Shown here one piece after another: positions 18,495 to 30,890 of a DNA stretch of 64,000 nucleotides; position 1 is the stretch's first letter; each line of letters opens with the position of its first letter. Position numbers and translations under genes: made by a program. Origin of the DNA: Harmonia axyridis (Eukaryota; Arthropoda; Insecta; Coleoptera; Coccinellidae); assembly GCF_914767665.1 (NCBI RefSeq), contig NC_059503.1:54888352-54952351 (forward strand). The letters are read 5' to 3'. Under the pieces are notes generated by a model. The model was not told the DNA's origin. It searched no databases and saw only the letters and a program-made list of their open reading frames with translations.

Positions 18495-19440
18495 CTTGTG
18501 TACATTGAAATTGTTAAAATTTGCCACAAAAATGATTGCAGTCATATTACGCAAAACTAAAGCACTTTTGGGTCATCGTGAAGCACTTTCTCGGCTTGCA
18601 ATAATGAAACTGGTTAAAAAAATGTTGCTGTTGGGACAAGTAAGTGATGTGAAGAATCGGAACCATATGCGTCGCTCAAAAACAACTGAGAATATTGCTG
18701 CTGTAACCCGTAGTATTGATGAAAGCCTAGGTTCGTCGATTCCTCGTCGATCTTGGGAATTAGGCATTCCACAAACGGCAATACACCGTAATTGACATAA
18801 GGACCCAGGTCCTAAAGCTTTTGAAGTTCAGTAAACAGAATAACTCAAGCCGGTTCATCAACAGGAACGCTGATTGGGCCCTTGAAATGCATCATATTCA
18901 TCGAAAATATCATCTCAGAAAATCCCATTTTGAAGGGTTGAGGCTTGTTCTTCGCTCAATTAGATATTTTGTACTTAAGAGTATAAACTTTTTCAGAATC
19001 TTTGGTTTGATAATGACGAATACGCCGAAACATGTAACCAGATGATTTAATATACAAGGTTACACCAACAGAAGTGTTTTAAAGACTTTTCCTTCAACTT
19101 GGAAAAAATCAGCTCCAGTGATGAGACCCTTTATCACCTCGAAGGCAGCAGGATTGTCGTATTTGGGGCTCCGAGAATCCAAGAATGATTGATGAAAAAC
19201 CCTCGGAAAAACCTTTCCATCCGCAACATGTCACTGTTTGGTGCGGTTTTCGAGTTTTGTGACTGAACCTAACATATTCGAAAATAAGGTTGGTGCGACT
19301 GTTAGGTACGGTGAATAGATTGCGCTACCGTGCTACGATTAATGATTTTTTATGGATAAAATTGGAAGATATTGCTGTGGATGACTTGTTTTCTTTCTAT
19401 ATCGAAACGAAACCCCTCATTGGAAAACCCTTTATTGTTT
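18495..19440 (+). pseudogene. Mariner transposase relic in the intron upstream of the channel exons
   Basis: The plus strand has an open start (18496-18795) with GHREALSRLAIMKLVKKM, NRNHMRRSKTTENIAAVTR and SIPRRSWELGIPQTAIHR, the N-terminal DNA-binding region of a mariner-like transposase. Broken pieces follow: CRIWGSENPRMI, FHPQHVTVWCGF and ATVNG-like sequence to about 19370. An inverted-end-like segment lies at about 19397-19435 (CCCCTCATTGGAAAACCC). Internal deletions and frameshifts are evident; the catalytic C-terminal Asp region is lost and the left end is missing or decayed. Confidence 0.75.
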
Positions 19441-19444
19441 AAAT

Positions 19445-20064
19445 TTGAAAAAGGATTTGTGTTCTAACTTTCCACAATTATAACTACATACAAACCCAAC
19501 TATGAGAGACAAATTTATTTTTTAATATGGAACGATTTTTTCACCTTTCTTTTCTCTGGCCTTGAATTTAAATATTCAATATTCTGGTAAATATTGAAAC
19601 CTAAATTTATAGTATATTCAGCTCAATAGAAAATTGAAATATGGTAATTCCATATTGGATATGGAGATCAATCGGTAGATTATAATGAAAAAGCATTCTA
19701 ATACTTTTTTGACAAAATAACGAATAGATTTAGTTACAATATGTAACAATACTCATTATGAATACTGAAAAAAACTGAAGGAAATGAAGAAGACAAAATC
19801 ATTAATTCGAAACCTGAAATTGTGGAATGCCTTTTTTCATAAAATGTTGAATTATTGGATTCGGCATCAAATAATGTTATTTCCATTTCCTCATATTCAT
19901 AACAACTTCATTATCTTCTGTGGCAAAAAATACGACACCAAGAAGACCTTGGAATATTTATTGCAATTCTTCATTTTATTTCAGTGTTCTCATCTGCAGC
20001 AGCGATTATGCCTTGTATGCGACAAATTTAAAACTATTGACAACTGGATGAACTCGATAGAAGT
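19445..20064. other. Non-coding stretch
   Basis: AT-rich sequence with no motif I recognise. A 106-codon frame at 19784-20104 is probably chance, though its last few codons overlap the Tc1-like start that follows. Confidence 0.45.
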
Positions 20065-20330
20065 AGCATTATTGGATTACATGAAGGTGGTGTTTCTTGC
20101 ATAGAAATTTGTAATCGTCTTAACGGTAACCAACCCCTCTGTAATACAGTATTATCAAGCATGGTCCAGAGAAGCTCAAGAACGTCGTAGACGAGGAAGA
20201 CAAACAAATGATATTCAAGACTGACATCTTCAATTGATAACATTAGTAGATCGATAAGATCGATAACCGACCAATGGTGACGTCCTGTAACCTCTCGTAC
20301 ATCTGACCGTCGAATTAGAGCCATAGTTGA
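20065..20330 (+). pseudogene. Tc1-like transposase N-terminal relic
   Basis: In shifting frames the plus strand reads HEGGVSC.EICNRLNGN, WSREAQERRRRGRQ and DRHLQL.TLVDRS, the helix-turn-helix region of Tc1-type transposases, which binds the element ends. The catalytic domain is missing. Confidence 0.55.
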
Positions 20331-21263
20331 TTACTAACGTATATATGGGAACAGCCTGCATTAGGGATGAAACAGTGAAGAGACGTTTCAGGCGCCTCTA
20401 TTTGAGGGGCGGCAATTTGGCCCAGTTTGCTGGCCGCCTTTTAATATTTCTTCATTGTACCATATTGAGGTTGTTCCGCTGCGTTTGTCTCAATATAAAT
20501 CTCCATACCACCTTACTGAGCCGCCTGTATAATAAATAACATATGACAGCCCAACCAATATAACCAGAATCCCCTATTAACCTCATTGAAAGAGGTATAA
20601 AATCATAATGTATTTCACAAAGACGAAAAACGCTACCTTCGCTTTCAAATTATTTGGAAGCCGATGTCTGCACATTCAACATATAGAAAATTCGATTTTG
20701 CATTCGAAACTAGTTACTGTTAAATGCCAAATATTTTCAGCGAAACACATGTTTTTAATCCCAATTAGTTTTCGAAGCAAGACTAAAATTTTGCATGCCC
20801 TACCAACATTCTTATCTTACCTTGGTTATGAGGGAGATATTGTTGTTATTGATGCTATAGAGCAGGGGCGCCGAAAATTTTGTTGTTTTATGCGCCAAAA
20901 TTACTTCCGCCGGCCCTGTATACAGGAATATATATACTACGAGCCGAAACAGTATTTCGGCTTCCTCTCCTGGTATGGGGCGAACAAAAAGGTTTTTTCA
21001 ATGTACGTTCAACTGTATAATGCTTGTATCTCAAAAAGTGTGCATTTTGCCGATATCTTCAACTTCAACCAAAATGAAGTGCTATGATCATTCCGTTTCC
21101 GGTGATCTCGTGAAGACTCATGGAGAAGATGTTGGAAACATATCATAACTGATATTTGTATCGATTCAAATTGGAAAAAAATTACCAGAATTGGTTCAGA
21201 GTCTATGTTTCTATACATGATATTGAAAACAGTTTCCTACTGCCCGACTAACTTATGTATGTA
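20331..21263. other. No gene; possible hAT-like MITE remnant near 20870-20935
   Basis: GCAGGGGCGCC at about 20871 and GCCGGCCCTG near 20920 form short inverted ends similar to those near 33826-33880. This could be the remains of a small non-autonomous element. A 159-codon frame at 20608-21087 spans it but has no recognisable domain and is not supported. Confidence 0.35.
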
Positions 21264-22160
21264 TGTAGGGTCCAGTTATTGTTCCCTGTAAATAATTGAG
21301 ATGGTCAACCGGATACTTGGAGACCTATTAGTTTCTTCAAGTGTCGGGGGCATGACAGTTTCAATGAATTTAAAGGGAAGGAATTGTTATTGTACATATA
21401 ATGTGAAAAGGATATGTTATTCTTCGAGGTGTCGAAGATATGTCATGGAGTTGTAAATCTTGAAGATATTTACTGGGGGGTTGGGAAAGTTCGAAGACAA
21501 CACGGTTGTACCAGATGTGTCACATCTGTGTATCAGGTTCTAGTCCTTCGAGAATATTCGATTTCCAGGAATCCGCGAAGATCTTTGTGGGCGGTACGGC
21601 AAAATTTTTATTGGACTAGGGAATGGTACTTTCCCTAAGGGTGTGGTCAAGCCGGCAGGAGGGAAGGATATTCAGAGTGGACGGGGTAAGTTGTGGTCAG
21701 GGGACGAAGTAAGTTCGAGTCGAGAGTCAGTTCAAGTTAAGTCTAAGACGAGTATAGTTGAAGTTCGGTCTAAGTCGAAGTAAGAGTAAGTTCAGTCGGT
21801 TGAAACTTAAGACGTACGACGTGAAGACGGTTCGCGGACTAGATTAAGATGAGTCGCGAACAAGTTAGAGACGAGATGACCGAAAACTTGAAGTACGACA
21901 AAGACGTGGTAATCGAAGACGTTTCGAGTAATTAAAACTAGAGTTAAAGACGAAATTCAGTACCGTAGTGGGAAACTTGTTATTAGGACGTTATTAGGAT
22001 CTTCTCAATACTGTGTTGTACTGTATAAGTGTGGCTTTGTAAATAGATGTAAAAAATTCAAAAGAGTTCAATTATTACAAATTCGACAAAGTCACGAAGA
22101 AGAAGACGAAAGGCAGGTAATCAAATCATACCTCTAGACGATCGATTAACCAAGCCTACA
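21264..22160 (+). mobile_element. Solo LTR A of an ~890-bp LTR family
   Basis: Starts TGTAGGGTCCAG and ends AAGCCTACA, flanked on both sides by TGTA, a 4-bp target duplication. Four other copies occur at 31854, 35413, 47295 and 61061. No internal retrotransposon sequence adjoins any of them, so all are solo LTRs left by recombination. The interior has a long region of degenerate AAGTC/GACGAG-type repeats that is unusually rich in CG dinucleotides for this DNA. Confidence 0.85.
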
Positions 22161-22204
22161 TGTATTACTTCAAGCCAACAGGCGAAGCGAAACACAACGT
22201 TTGA

Positions 22205-22590
22205 TCAAAATCACAAGAGTTTCCAAATCATATGGCCTCAATCCATGATTAGCGCTTTTGGCTGGCAATCCTATCGACCACATCTAACGCTGTCGGCTCA
22301 TCACTGATAGCAACGTTTGGAGTAGTATACCTTACAACTGGATTGGGACGTGGAATGGCATAGAGTGGTCTTCAGTGGCGAATCCCAACTCTGCTCGGGA
22401 ATTCACGATGGTCCAAGACTGAATCAATTAGCCACTTCTCCACAAGCACTACAAGCTATCCGTCAGGAATTACATATTGCATGGGATGCAATACCTCAGG
22501 AAGAAATCGATCATCTGATGGAATCTATGCCAAGTAGGGTACGGGAGTGTCAAACTAATACACATTGAGAAAAGGTGAATAGAATCGTGA
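22205..22590 (+). pseudogene. Tc1-like transposase relic
   Basis: The plus strand reads SYRPHLTLSAHH, then WHRVVFSGESQLCSG, where the first catalytic Asp (normally FSDES) is Gly. It jumps to QALQAIRQELHIAWDAIP and EEIDHLMESMPSRV, the C-terminus of Tc1 transposases. The central catalytic region is deleted. It directly abuts solo LTR A. Confidence 0.7.
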
Positions 22591-22839
22591 TGATCACCGA
22601 TAGTGAATTATGTTGATATTGTATGTTTTATTTCACATAGTGGCCATAGTGCTCATATAAATTGAAGAAATTGAATATCAAGATTTGCTCAACAAGATTT
22701 TTCTAATGAATTATTTTTGTTCGTCTCAGTTACATGAATGAGAAACCTCGAGGAAGGTGGATAAACAAAAATAGGAGCTCTTAAACACCACAATTGAGAA
22801 ATTTGACGTTATCTCAAGAAACATGAAATCCGATATAAT

Positions 22840-22975
22840 TTTGTATAATATGTCGATTGGGTGCTAGAACATCATCGTTAGGATGACAATTTTTCGCATC
22901 GAATTTTCTTCAGCGACGAAGCAAAGGTTTCACTAGGTGGCTATGCGAATTAGCGAAATTGTGGACGCATAATTT
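22840..22975 (+). pseudogene. Small mariner fragment around first catalytic Asp
   Basis: Plus-strand sequence with RIFFSDEA..SLGGYAN, matching the first-Asp region (FSDEAHF.LGGYVNKQN) of the mariner family found at 15.4 and 18.5 kb. Nothing further is recognisable on either side. Confidence 0.55.
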
Positions 22976-23724
22976 CTCGTTTCGGTGATGTAAATTGTCC
23001 TCTTAAATTTTGTAATTTATCGTTTTTTTTATGTGTTGATTTTAAATTTTCAATTTGATCTGATGTTTTTTCAACATATTGATAATAGAACGAAATTTCA
23101 TGAGGATTTAACAAATTTGGTCCAAAAATTCGGACGCTGAACATATATGAAGAAAATTTATAGTTTTAGTTCATTTCTTTCGAGATTTATAGCGGTCATG
23201 TGGCTAAGTCAATAGTACATAGAACTTTATCATTTAAGACCATCCTCGGTTCGAAACACGAAATTCATTCATCATTCCGCGATAGCCAGCTGTTCCCCTG
23301 GAATAAGCACGTGAAAATCAGTGGGCATTCGACATTGATGTTTCGGATGTTATTAAAACTTGAGCGTACAGAACAATGCCTTCTACCACGAATAAAAAAG
23401 TAAATTCGTGCAGAATCTGGGGTAGTCGGTTGAATGAATGTACGGTCCACGGAAAAACGAAAATTGATCCATGGACGTGTCTCTTGAGCCGTGTCGTTTA
23501 CGTGATGTATTTTCTGAGGGTTTAAAACGTCATTTCCTCTGGTGAACAGTGTTTTAAATCGATATTCACTTTCAGATGTATGGGGTTGATGTGGGTTTTC
23601 AACTTTTATGACATGCAGCATAATTTGTTCGACGTATGGGACTTGTTGGTGAATATATCGAGAAGTTTCGAAAGTTTCTTATTTCAGTTTTCAACATCGA
23701 GACATATACTGCTCCACAAAAGTT
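22976..23724. other. No recognisable gene
   Basis: AT-rich, several short overlapping frames on both strands without motifs. Confidence 0.45.
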
Positions 23725-24445
23725 AAGGAAGTTCAAAAATTTTGTGACCGTTTCAAAAGTTGCCGATTCTTGTCCACCAAATGTTCATTCATAAGAAATA
23801 TCTTCCTTATATCTGAATTGTTTTTTGCTCTTTGTTTGATATATTCTTCAGTTTCAGGCAAATTATTGTCGTTTACGTTTCTAAGAATTTTGAATCAGCC
23901 TCATTTTCAAATAAGACAGGTCCAATCACACCACTAGCCCAAAACCGCATCAAACAGCAACAAGTTGAGGATGAGGAGGCTTTTCAATAATCATTCTTGG
24001 ATTTTCCGAGCCCGAAATAATTATGCTTATTAACGAGGTAAAAATCGGACTCATCACTGAGGATGACCTTTCGATGAAAATCCGGATCATTGTGATGCAT
24101 TTCAAGGATCCAATCATCGAAGATAAGTTGCTGGTGATCGATTGGGTTGAGTTCTTGTGATAACTGAACTTAAAATGCCTTAATCAGTCTTTGTGCAAAA
24201 TACGGTGATTGGTGTTATGTTGTTTGCAAAATGCGACAAGGGATGGACAAACCTGGTTTTTATTTTGTTCTTGAGTGACACACATGATTTCGATTCTTTA
24301 CATCATTTACTTGTTCTAAAAGCTTAAATTTTTCCAATATTTTCACAATTTTCTTTACGACGTCTCAAAGGTGCTTTAGTTTTGCGAACTGTGAATGCTT
24401 CAAAAGTGATTCCATGATTTTGCAACTACAAATAAAACCTAGGAC
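23725..24445 (-). pseudogene. Mariner transposase relic, uninterrupted at the TRIM target site
   Basis: Minus-strand pieces match the mariner at 15.4-17.2 kb: FHRKVILSDES.F at ~24050, FWASGVIGPVLFENEA at ~23920, and N-terminal pieces to 24440. It is heavily frameshifted. At about 24375-24400 it reads AAAGGTGCTTTAGTTTTGC, the unoccupied version of the site where the TRIM sits at 16223. Confidence 0.65.
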
Positions 24446-25596
24446 TTCTAGGAGACAAATATTATATTCAATACCATCGTGAGAATCCATCCTGTCAATT
24501 TAGTCATAACTAGGTTTTCAGTAATCATTCTTTTTCAACTTGAACGCTAGACTTTTTCCTAATAACATTCATGAGGCATGTTCTCGAGCTATCAATGAAG
24601 TGTAACAACAAATTTTTGTAGCAACTACTATTCGAATCCTAAAAATAACACTCTCTTATCTCTCTTTACACTTTTCACAAAATTAGAATTCTGGTTCTTA
24701 TCCCCTCCAACCCTTGGGCACCCCTGTTACCTTATGAACTCTTCGAAAGGCCGAAACTTCACGAGAGAAATAACTAATCTGCTTCTCCCACCTATCAATC
24801 ACAAGTTAATCTAATAATGGCGGACGTTAGGACAAGGACGGAAAAGTGGAATTTCGTTCCGGGTGAAAGCTGAGATGTCAATTTCTGATTAAGAAAGTTT
24901 GTGGAACAAATTGCGTTATAATTCCTACCACTTCCGTGACTTGCCAAAGGCAGAAATTAGCCAAATGGAGAAGAAGGAAATGACGAACTGATTGAGTCTC
25001 TGTGAATAATTATTCTGCTGTTGGTAGTATTTTTTTCGTCGCTTTTCACCTACACGTAGTAATAATCATAAGAAAATCAAACTAGTATAATCTGAGTCTT
25101 CTCCCCTTTTGTGGCTTCGAAAAGTTGGAAAGACTCGTGGATTTCTCTATGGAAGGAGTGTTCGGTGATTGTGAATAGATGCAAACACATTTTGAGAATC
25201 TCAAAAGTACATTTGCACCCTAAAATTACATGACAAATATTCAAAACTGTATACTTGAGTGAATAACTAAATTAACATAAAGACAGCTCTACGAATTTTT
25301 GTGTATTATAGTCCAAAAAAACTCGAATTAACAATCTTATAACTAGTAATATTCATTTGCATTTGAGAACACTGTAGGCTAACTGAAAGGAAAGTTACTC
25401 TGGTAATATTCATTTTCACTTAATATACTCTCTTTAATTCTTTCTTACTCTTCTGAAATGGATATGCAATTCACCATTCACAATTGAAACAGCAATTTCG
25501 GAAAATTTAATTTTATCTGTTGGAAGATGGTGAATTTAATCAATATATGATTACTTTAAATTATAAAAGTGTCTATTTGGTGAAGGCAATCTAATA
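24446..25596. other. No recognisable gene
   Basis: 1.1 kb without coding motifs, terminal repeats or RNA-like structures that I can support. It may be unique intron sequence. Confidence 0.45.
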
Positions 25597-25598
25597 TA

Positions 25599-26038
25599 CA
25601 GGGTGTGGCGTAATTAATGGATAATCCTGTACTGGCGAATAGGGGAGGTCATGGCCGACCAGAAAATGTAAAGTTATGTTCAGTAAAAATATCATAGTTT
25701 TCGAGATATCGGACAATTTCATTTTTTTCTGAAAAGTGCACCTTCACTCACTAAATTCATTGCTGTGATCAAAAATCTTGTTATTTCTTTGGGAATTGTT
25801 TTTTATTTTACTCTTAAATAGCTGTACTATGAGATTAACTACCGAATTCCTACCATCTTGCTTAATTAAGAAAAAAAGTATGATAATCCTCATGTTTGCA
25901 CTTTTTAGAAAAAAATAAAATTGTCCGATATCTCGAAAACTATGATATTTTTACTGAACATAACTTTACATTTTCTGGTCGTCCATGACCTCCCCTATTC
26001 GCCAGTACAGGATTATCCATTAATTACGCCACACCCTG
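25599..26038. mobile_element. 440-bp MITE with ~143-bp terminal inverted repeats
   Basis: Starts CAGGGTGTGGCGTAATTAAT and ends with its inverse, flanked by TA on both sides. The arms (25599-25741 and 25896-26038) differ at only about three positions, and the ~155-bp centre is unrelated. It has no coding capacity. TA duplication and CAGGGTG ends suggest mobilisation by a mariner-type transposase, but the long arms resemble foldback-type derivatives. Confidence 0.88.
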
Positions 26039-26040
26039 TA

Positions 26041-26499
26041 GAAATCAAAATCATGAAATCATTCTGCCAAAATCTTCACTATCAGATATATCTTTGTGAG
26101 ATAAACTTTTTATTTAGAAAAAATATTTCATTCATTGTTTTTCAAGATCTAAAATATCTAATTGATTTTGAAATAGGCGCATGACGTCACTCAAAACTCC
26201 TAGTCCTCATTGATCTAGATGATAATTTTTCATCAGCAATCGTTCAAACATACTGAAACCCTCCATATTAACTGAATAGATCATATTTTCATATAACAAT
26301 ATCAAAAGATGAAACATGGGGAGTATTGTAAATAAATCATTTTTCTAATCCTGGCTGACGAAGTTGAGCCACGTCTTTGGTCTCCAACACAGCAAATATG
26401 TAAACTTTTTAATCCATTAGCATGCCTCTTGAACCATTAATTATTTCCCATTTTGGACCTGTCTTCACCTCTTATCATTTCATCTCAATCTTAGTATTA
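26041..26499. other. No recognisable gene
   Basis: AT-rich sequence without motifs. Confidence 0.45.
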
Positions 26500-26900
26500 C
26501 GTGGTGCCGTCGGTAAACACGATGACTTTCAAAAGAAGAGATTTGAAATTTTCAGGGTTCATTTGAGGTAAGAATATGACATTCAAGTTTGTTGTTGGGT
26601 CGAATCCAATTAGTGATTTCGGATTTTTGATCGTCTGGAGTATTGCAGATTCAAGGGTTCCAGCTTTTTTTGCCGTTAGTTATCGTAGACTACAGCTCGC
26701 CCTCCAGTTCCTGAGTTCTAATGAACTCCAGTATTTGCATGAGATATATTCAAGGAGGTTACTTCCTCACTTCTACAAGTTTTTTATCCATAGCATTTTT
26801 TGCGTTGGCAAGCGATGATGAGACATTCCTTCACAAGGTGATCCGTAATTTCGAGGCTCAGAATTATAAGTGTTGAATCTTCTACCCAAAGTTTTGTCGT
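26500..26900 (-). pseudogene. LINE ORF2 C-terminal relic (same family as 34.9-36.4 kb)
   Basis: On the minus strand: ITDHLVKECLIIACQRKKC, then EEVTSLN-like sequence and ILEFIRTQELEGEL, followed by a stop and 3' region. The plus-strand element at 36226-36420 has the counterpart SEEVTSLKPSQIVEFLYIF. The Cys cluster is incomplete and the frame is broken. Confidence 0.6.
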
Positions 26901-27124
26901 TTGGCTTTTTGGTGCTTCATATTTACGTTCCGTATATCGAAATGAAAAAAATGCTGTGATTTTATTTCGGTTCAGAATTATTGTTTCGAATATATTCACA
27001 AAATGTAGAATGATGTTCTGACTCAATTAGGATCAAGGAATTGAATAGGTTACTAAGTTACGAAGTTCCCTAATGTTTCTTATGTAATTCAAGATAATAC
27101 TCGAGCAGTAACTGTATATCCTTC

Positions 27125-28010
27125 TTAACAGAAACGATTTTATCTACATGACGTGTTTCTACTTTGTTTCCTCAACTTCCTTGTAAGTGTTTCATTTTCG
27201 ACCTGACTCCCCAATTTCCTTGAAGGATATGTTTTCAATTCAAAGCAGGGAATTCTCGAAGTCTGACAATGTGACAAAGATACCCACCTGGGCATAAACT
27301 TGATATATTTACGACCTGAAGACCACATAAAGGATGTGAAAAACGGGGTGGAAATGGAGCGAACGAATGTAGGGATTTTTTGAATCTGGTAATTGAATTG
27401 GTGATGCATCTTACTTTTCGGTGTATGGAGCGCGAAGAAATAGGTTGAAATCGTATTTCACATTTATTAATCATAAACTGCTTGCCCCCCCTCTGCTTTA
27501 TTTTAGTGCACGTGAAATAATATTTTCTATCTAACAACAAACTATAAAAACCTGTGAGATGGAAGTCATGGAGACGTCAGTGGAAAATCATTATAATCTA
27601 AGTAAATTTGATGCCTTTTAAACGAGACAGCTTATTTATCACTGCTTTCTAACTGGATTCTTATGATGATTTGGATTTTCCTGAGCTACTGAGCTACTAC
27701 TAGGGAGCTTCTAGAAATCGCTATCAGATACGACAGAACTACAAGAAACCAAGAAACCAAAAATTGTGATACTGGACCAGAGTTTCTTTATACATTTCTC
27801 TTAACTGCCAGTGGTTCACCAAAAAAAGTTCTGGAGAAGAGAAGTTGGCACTCTTCCAGAAAAAATATTACCCTGAAGATTTGCATTCAAAATTAGCATA
27901 TCACATGATGAAAATTTTAAATTGGAATATCTTTGCAAAATTTGAGTTAAATATAGTTAAGAAAAGGTCCTTTGAGAAAAAAAATGAAAAAATCAAATTT
28001 TAACACCCTG
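27125..28010. repeat. First unit of an ~0.85-kb direct duplication
   Basis: From ACGATTTTATCTACATGACG onward this segment is repeated in the same orientation at 28688-29490 with many small indels and substitutions. The interior is non-coding; open frames in it occur in both units but have no family motif. Confidence 0.8.
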
Positions 28011-28173
28011 TATTTCAAAAACAAAGCATTTGCGGGCCCATGTTATAAAACTTTTTTTCTTGAAATGATCCGAGGAATCTATCATTTTTGTTTGTTCCTC
28101 CACCTGGTATAGTCAACACGAAACTGATGTCTTCACAAATAAATTGCAATTTGAATGAAACACATTATTTTAA

Positions 28174-28684
28174 TTTTGCTTAAAGAATTAATCACAAAAT
28201 CAAGTTACCCAGTTACATGAACCAACTTTCTGTTATGTTTGTTGTGAGAAAGAAGATCTATAATACAGAGAGCTATTTTGAGTAACCTGGAAGAATGATA
28301 TTTCTTTATATTTATCTGTGATGTTCAAGAATTTACTCATTTACTGAAGCAGTTGTTCACTATATTATATGTAATATCTTCACAATACAAACTACGTATT
28401 TAGTTTTCCTATTTATCAATCTTAACGTATGCACGTAGACATGCAGTCTAACTCGGGCTGAATGCATACAGCATACAGCAGTTAACATTCATAAAATTAA
28501 CATATGGAGTCGCCTTTAGAAAAACACAACATTTCATTCGATATATAACATTATATATACATTCGTTGTGACTTTCTGCTAGTCCAGCAAAGTCACCCAT
28601 AACACGCTGAAACTGTCACTTCATGTTAGAAAACTGAAGTCAAGCAGTGCCGAGCGCGGTTAGAAATTGGATGAGTGATCGCTG
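28174..28684 (+). repeat. ~0.5-kb repeat ending in a 5S-rRNA-like segment, copy 1
   Basis: Shares its whole length with 34317-34858, both starting TAATTTTGCTTAAAGA. The last ~100 bp (28586-28684) align by eye with 5S rRNA: CCCATAACACGCTGAA, GAAGTCAAGCAGTGCCGAG, CGCGGTTAG and TTGGATGAGTGATCGCTG, covering the A-box, intermediate element and C-box of the internal promoter. It is not a functional 5S gene: the 5' part is diverged and the 3' end stops early. It sits exactly between the two units of the direct duplication. Confidence 0.7.
28586..28684 (+). pseudogene. 5S rRNA-like pseudogene segment, copy 1
   Basis: Matches 5S rRNA from roughly nucleotide 10 to 90, with the internal-promoter C-box region best kept. 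Too diverged for a ribosomal RNA gene. Confidence 0.6.
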
Positions 28685-28687
28685 AAC

Positions 28688-29490
28688 TAAAACGATTTTA
28701 TCTATAGGACGTGTTTCTATTTTGTTTCCTCAACTTCCTTGTAAGTGTTTCATTTTCGACCTGACTCCCCAATTTCCTTGAAGGATATGTTTTCAATTCA
28801 AAGCAGGGTATTCTCGAAGTCTGAAAATGTGACAAAGATACCCACCTGAGCATAAACTTGATATATTTACGACCTGAAGACCACATAAAGGATGTGAAAA
28901 ACGGGGTGGAAATGGGGCGAACGAATGTAGGGATTTTTTGAATCTGGTAATTGAATTGGTGATGCATCTTACTTTCCGGTGTGTCGAGCGCCAAGAAATA
29001 GGTTGAAATCGTATTTCACATTTATTAACCATATTTTCGTTTGCATAAACCTAACTGCTTGCTCCTACTTTGCTTCTATTTTAGTGTACTTGCAATTATC
29101 ATACAACAATCTATAATAACCTGTAAGGTGGAAGTCATGGTTACCTCAGTGGAAATTATCTATATTCTAACTGGATCTTTATGTAATTTGAATTTTCCTG
29201 AGGATTACTAGACAACTTTTCGAAATAGGTAGCAGATACGACAGAACTACAAGAAACCAAATAGTGTAGTACTGGACCATAGTTCCTTTTTACATTTTTT
29301 CAGACTATCAGTGGTTCACCAAAAAAAAGTTCTTGAGAAGAAAAAATATGACCTTGAAGATTTACATTCAAAATTAGCATATCACATGATGATAACTTCA
29401 AACAGGAATATCTATGCCAAATTTGAGTTGAATATTTTGTGAAAGGAAGATGCTTTCAGAAAAAAACTTGAAAAATCAAACTTTAACACC
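28688..29490. repeat. Second unit of the ~0.85-kb direct duplication
   Basis: Direct copy of 27125-28010, offset by about 1.56 kb, roughly 85% alike by eye. Non-coding. Confidence 0.8.
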
Positions 29491-30890
29491 CTGTTTTTCG
29501 AACAAGGACGTAGCATTAATTAATGAATTAAATTTATTTGTGAAGACATCAGTTTAGAATTGATTATATATACACGGTGTTTCTAAATTGGAGATACAGA
29601 TGAAAATGACATATTTCATTTCAAGAGAAAAGGTCCTATTACATGATTCCCCAAACACTTTTTTTTTCTCAAAAAACCTTCCCTTCACAAGATATTTAAT
29701 TTGAATTGGCCATAGATATTCCAAATTTGAAGTTTTCATCATGGATATGCTAATTTTGAATACAAAGGTACAAGGTGATATTTTTTCGGGAAGGGTGCCT
29801 GCTTATTTTCTCCAGAACTATTTTTTTGATAACAACTGGTAGTTTAGAAAAATTAAAAAAAAAATCTGGTCCATTACTACACTTTTTGGTTTCTTATATT
29901 TTTGTCGTATTTGCTACCAATTTCGATAAAAAAATCCAAACAGCTCTCTTGTATTCCTCAAGAAAATCCAAATTATTATGCATTCAGTAAGTTAACTATA
30001 ATGAATTAATTAATTATAAAATTTGGTACTTATTTACCCACTCTGTAGCGAAGATCAATACAGATTTGATTGAACTGATGTAACCATCACTAAAAAGTAC
30101 GACATACTAGAAACACCCTGTATCTCGAAAACAAAGCGTTTGCAGGCCAAGGAATCCCTCATTTTCCTTCGTAACTCTAATTTAGGAACACCCAGTATAA
30201 GGTGAGAACAACCGAATTGGTATTAAAAAAAATTATTCCGAGTAATTTGGTTCAAACTTCTTTTTCTCACATTACAGATATGAGCAAATTTATTCGTCAA
30301 CAAATTTTTTTTTCGTTTACCTCACAAAAAAAAAAGAAGATCTACGCCCTTCATTTCGAAAACAAAGCATTTGCAAGCCCATGTTATAGGAATCTTTTCT
30401 TAAAATGATCCAAGGAATCTGTCATTTTCGTTTGTGTCTCCATTTTAGAAACAACTTGTATAGTCAATTCAAAACTGATGTCTTCAAAATGAATTGCAAT
30501 TTGAATGAAAAACGTAAAATTTTTCGATGCGAATAACTCAGTTAAGTTCTCTGATATCTGCAGTATTGAAATTCTGTGACAAAAATGGTACAAGAAACCG
30601 AAAACAACGGGTATGTGTATACCGATGGTGAATGCAAAAATCAAAGATGGCAAAACAAGGGGCGATGCCGACAAAGCGAATAGATAAATAGACACGCTAG
30701 TAACGCAAAAAAAGCAATCATCTTGAAAGCGATAATAAACTTATGAACCATAAAAGGATTCGATTTTTCTCTACCGTATCGGATTCAAAGAAACGTAAAA
30801 TGATTATTCAATTCAATTTATAGAAAAATTTTAGTTTCTCGTCTATGCGCGAATTATGAAATTTTATATTTTGGAAATTTCAGAGCAGAG
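29491..30890. repeat. Mosaic of dispersed repeats, incl. unoccupied LINE site
   Basis: The part 29555-29800 is an inverted relative of 29340-29540. The part 30190-30350 is an inverted relative of 8750-8920. The part 30410-30885 matches 9160-9529 plus 14495-14640 without the LINE. Several CACCCTGTA or ACACGGTGTTTC junction motifs mark element ends. There is no coding sequence, and the family or families are unidentified. Confidence 0.65.

Noticed and set aside
20608..21087. 159-codon open frame as a gene
   Set aside because: No domain or signal; it runs across a probable MITE remnant, and its composition is that of the AT-rich background.
28586..28684. Functional 5S rRNA gene
   Set aside because: Too many substitutions, missing 3' end, embedded in a dispersed repeat.
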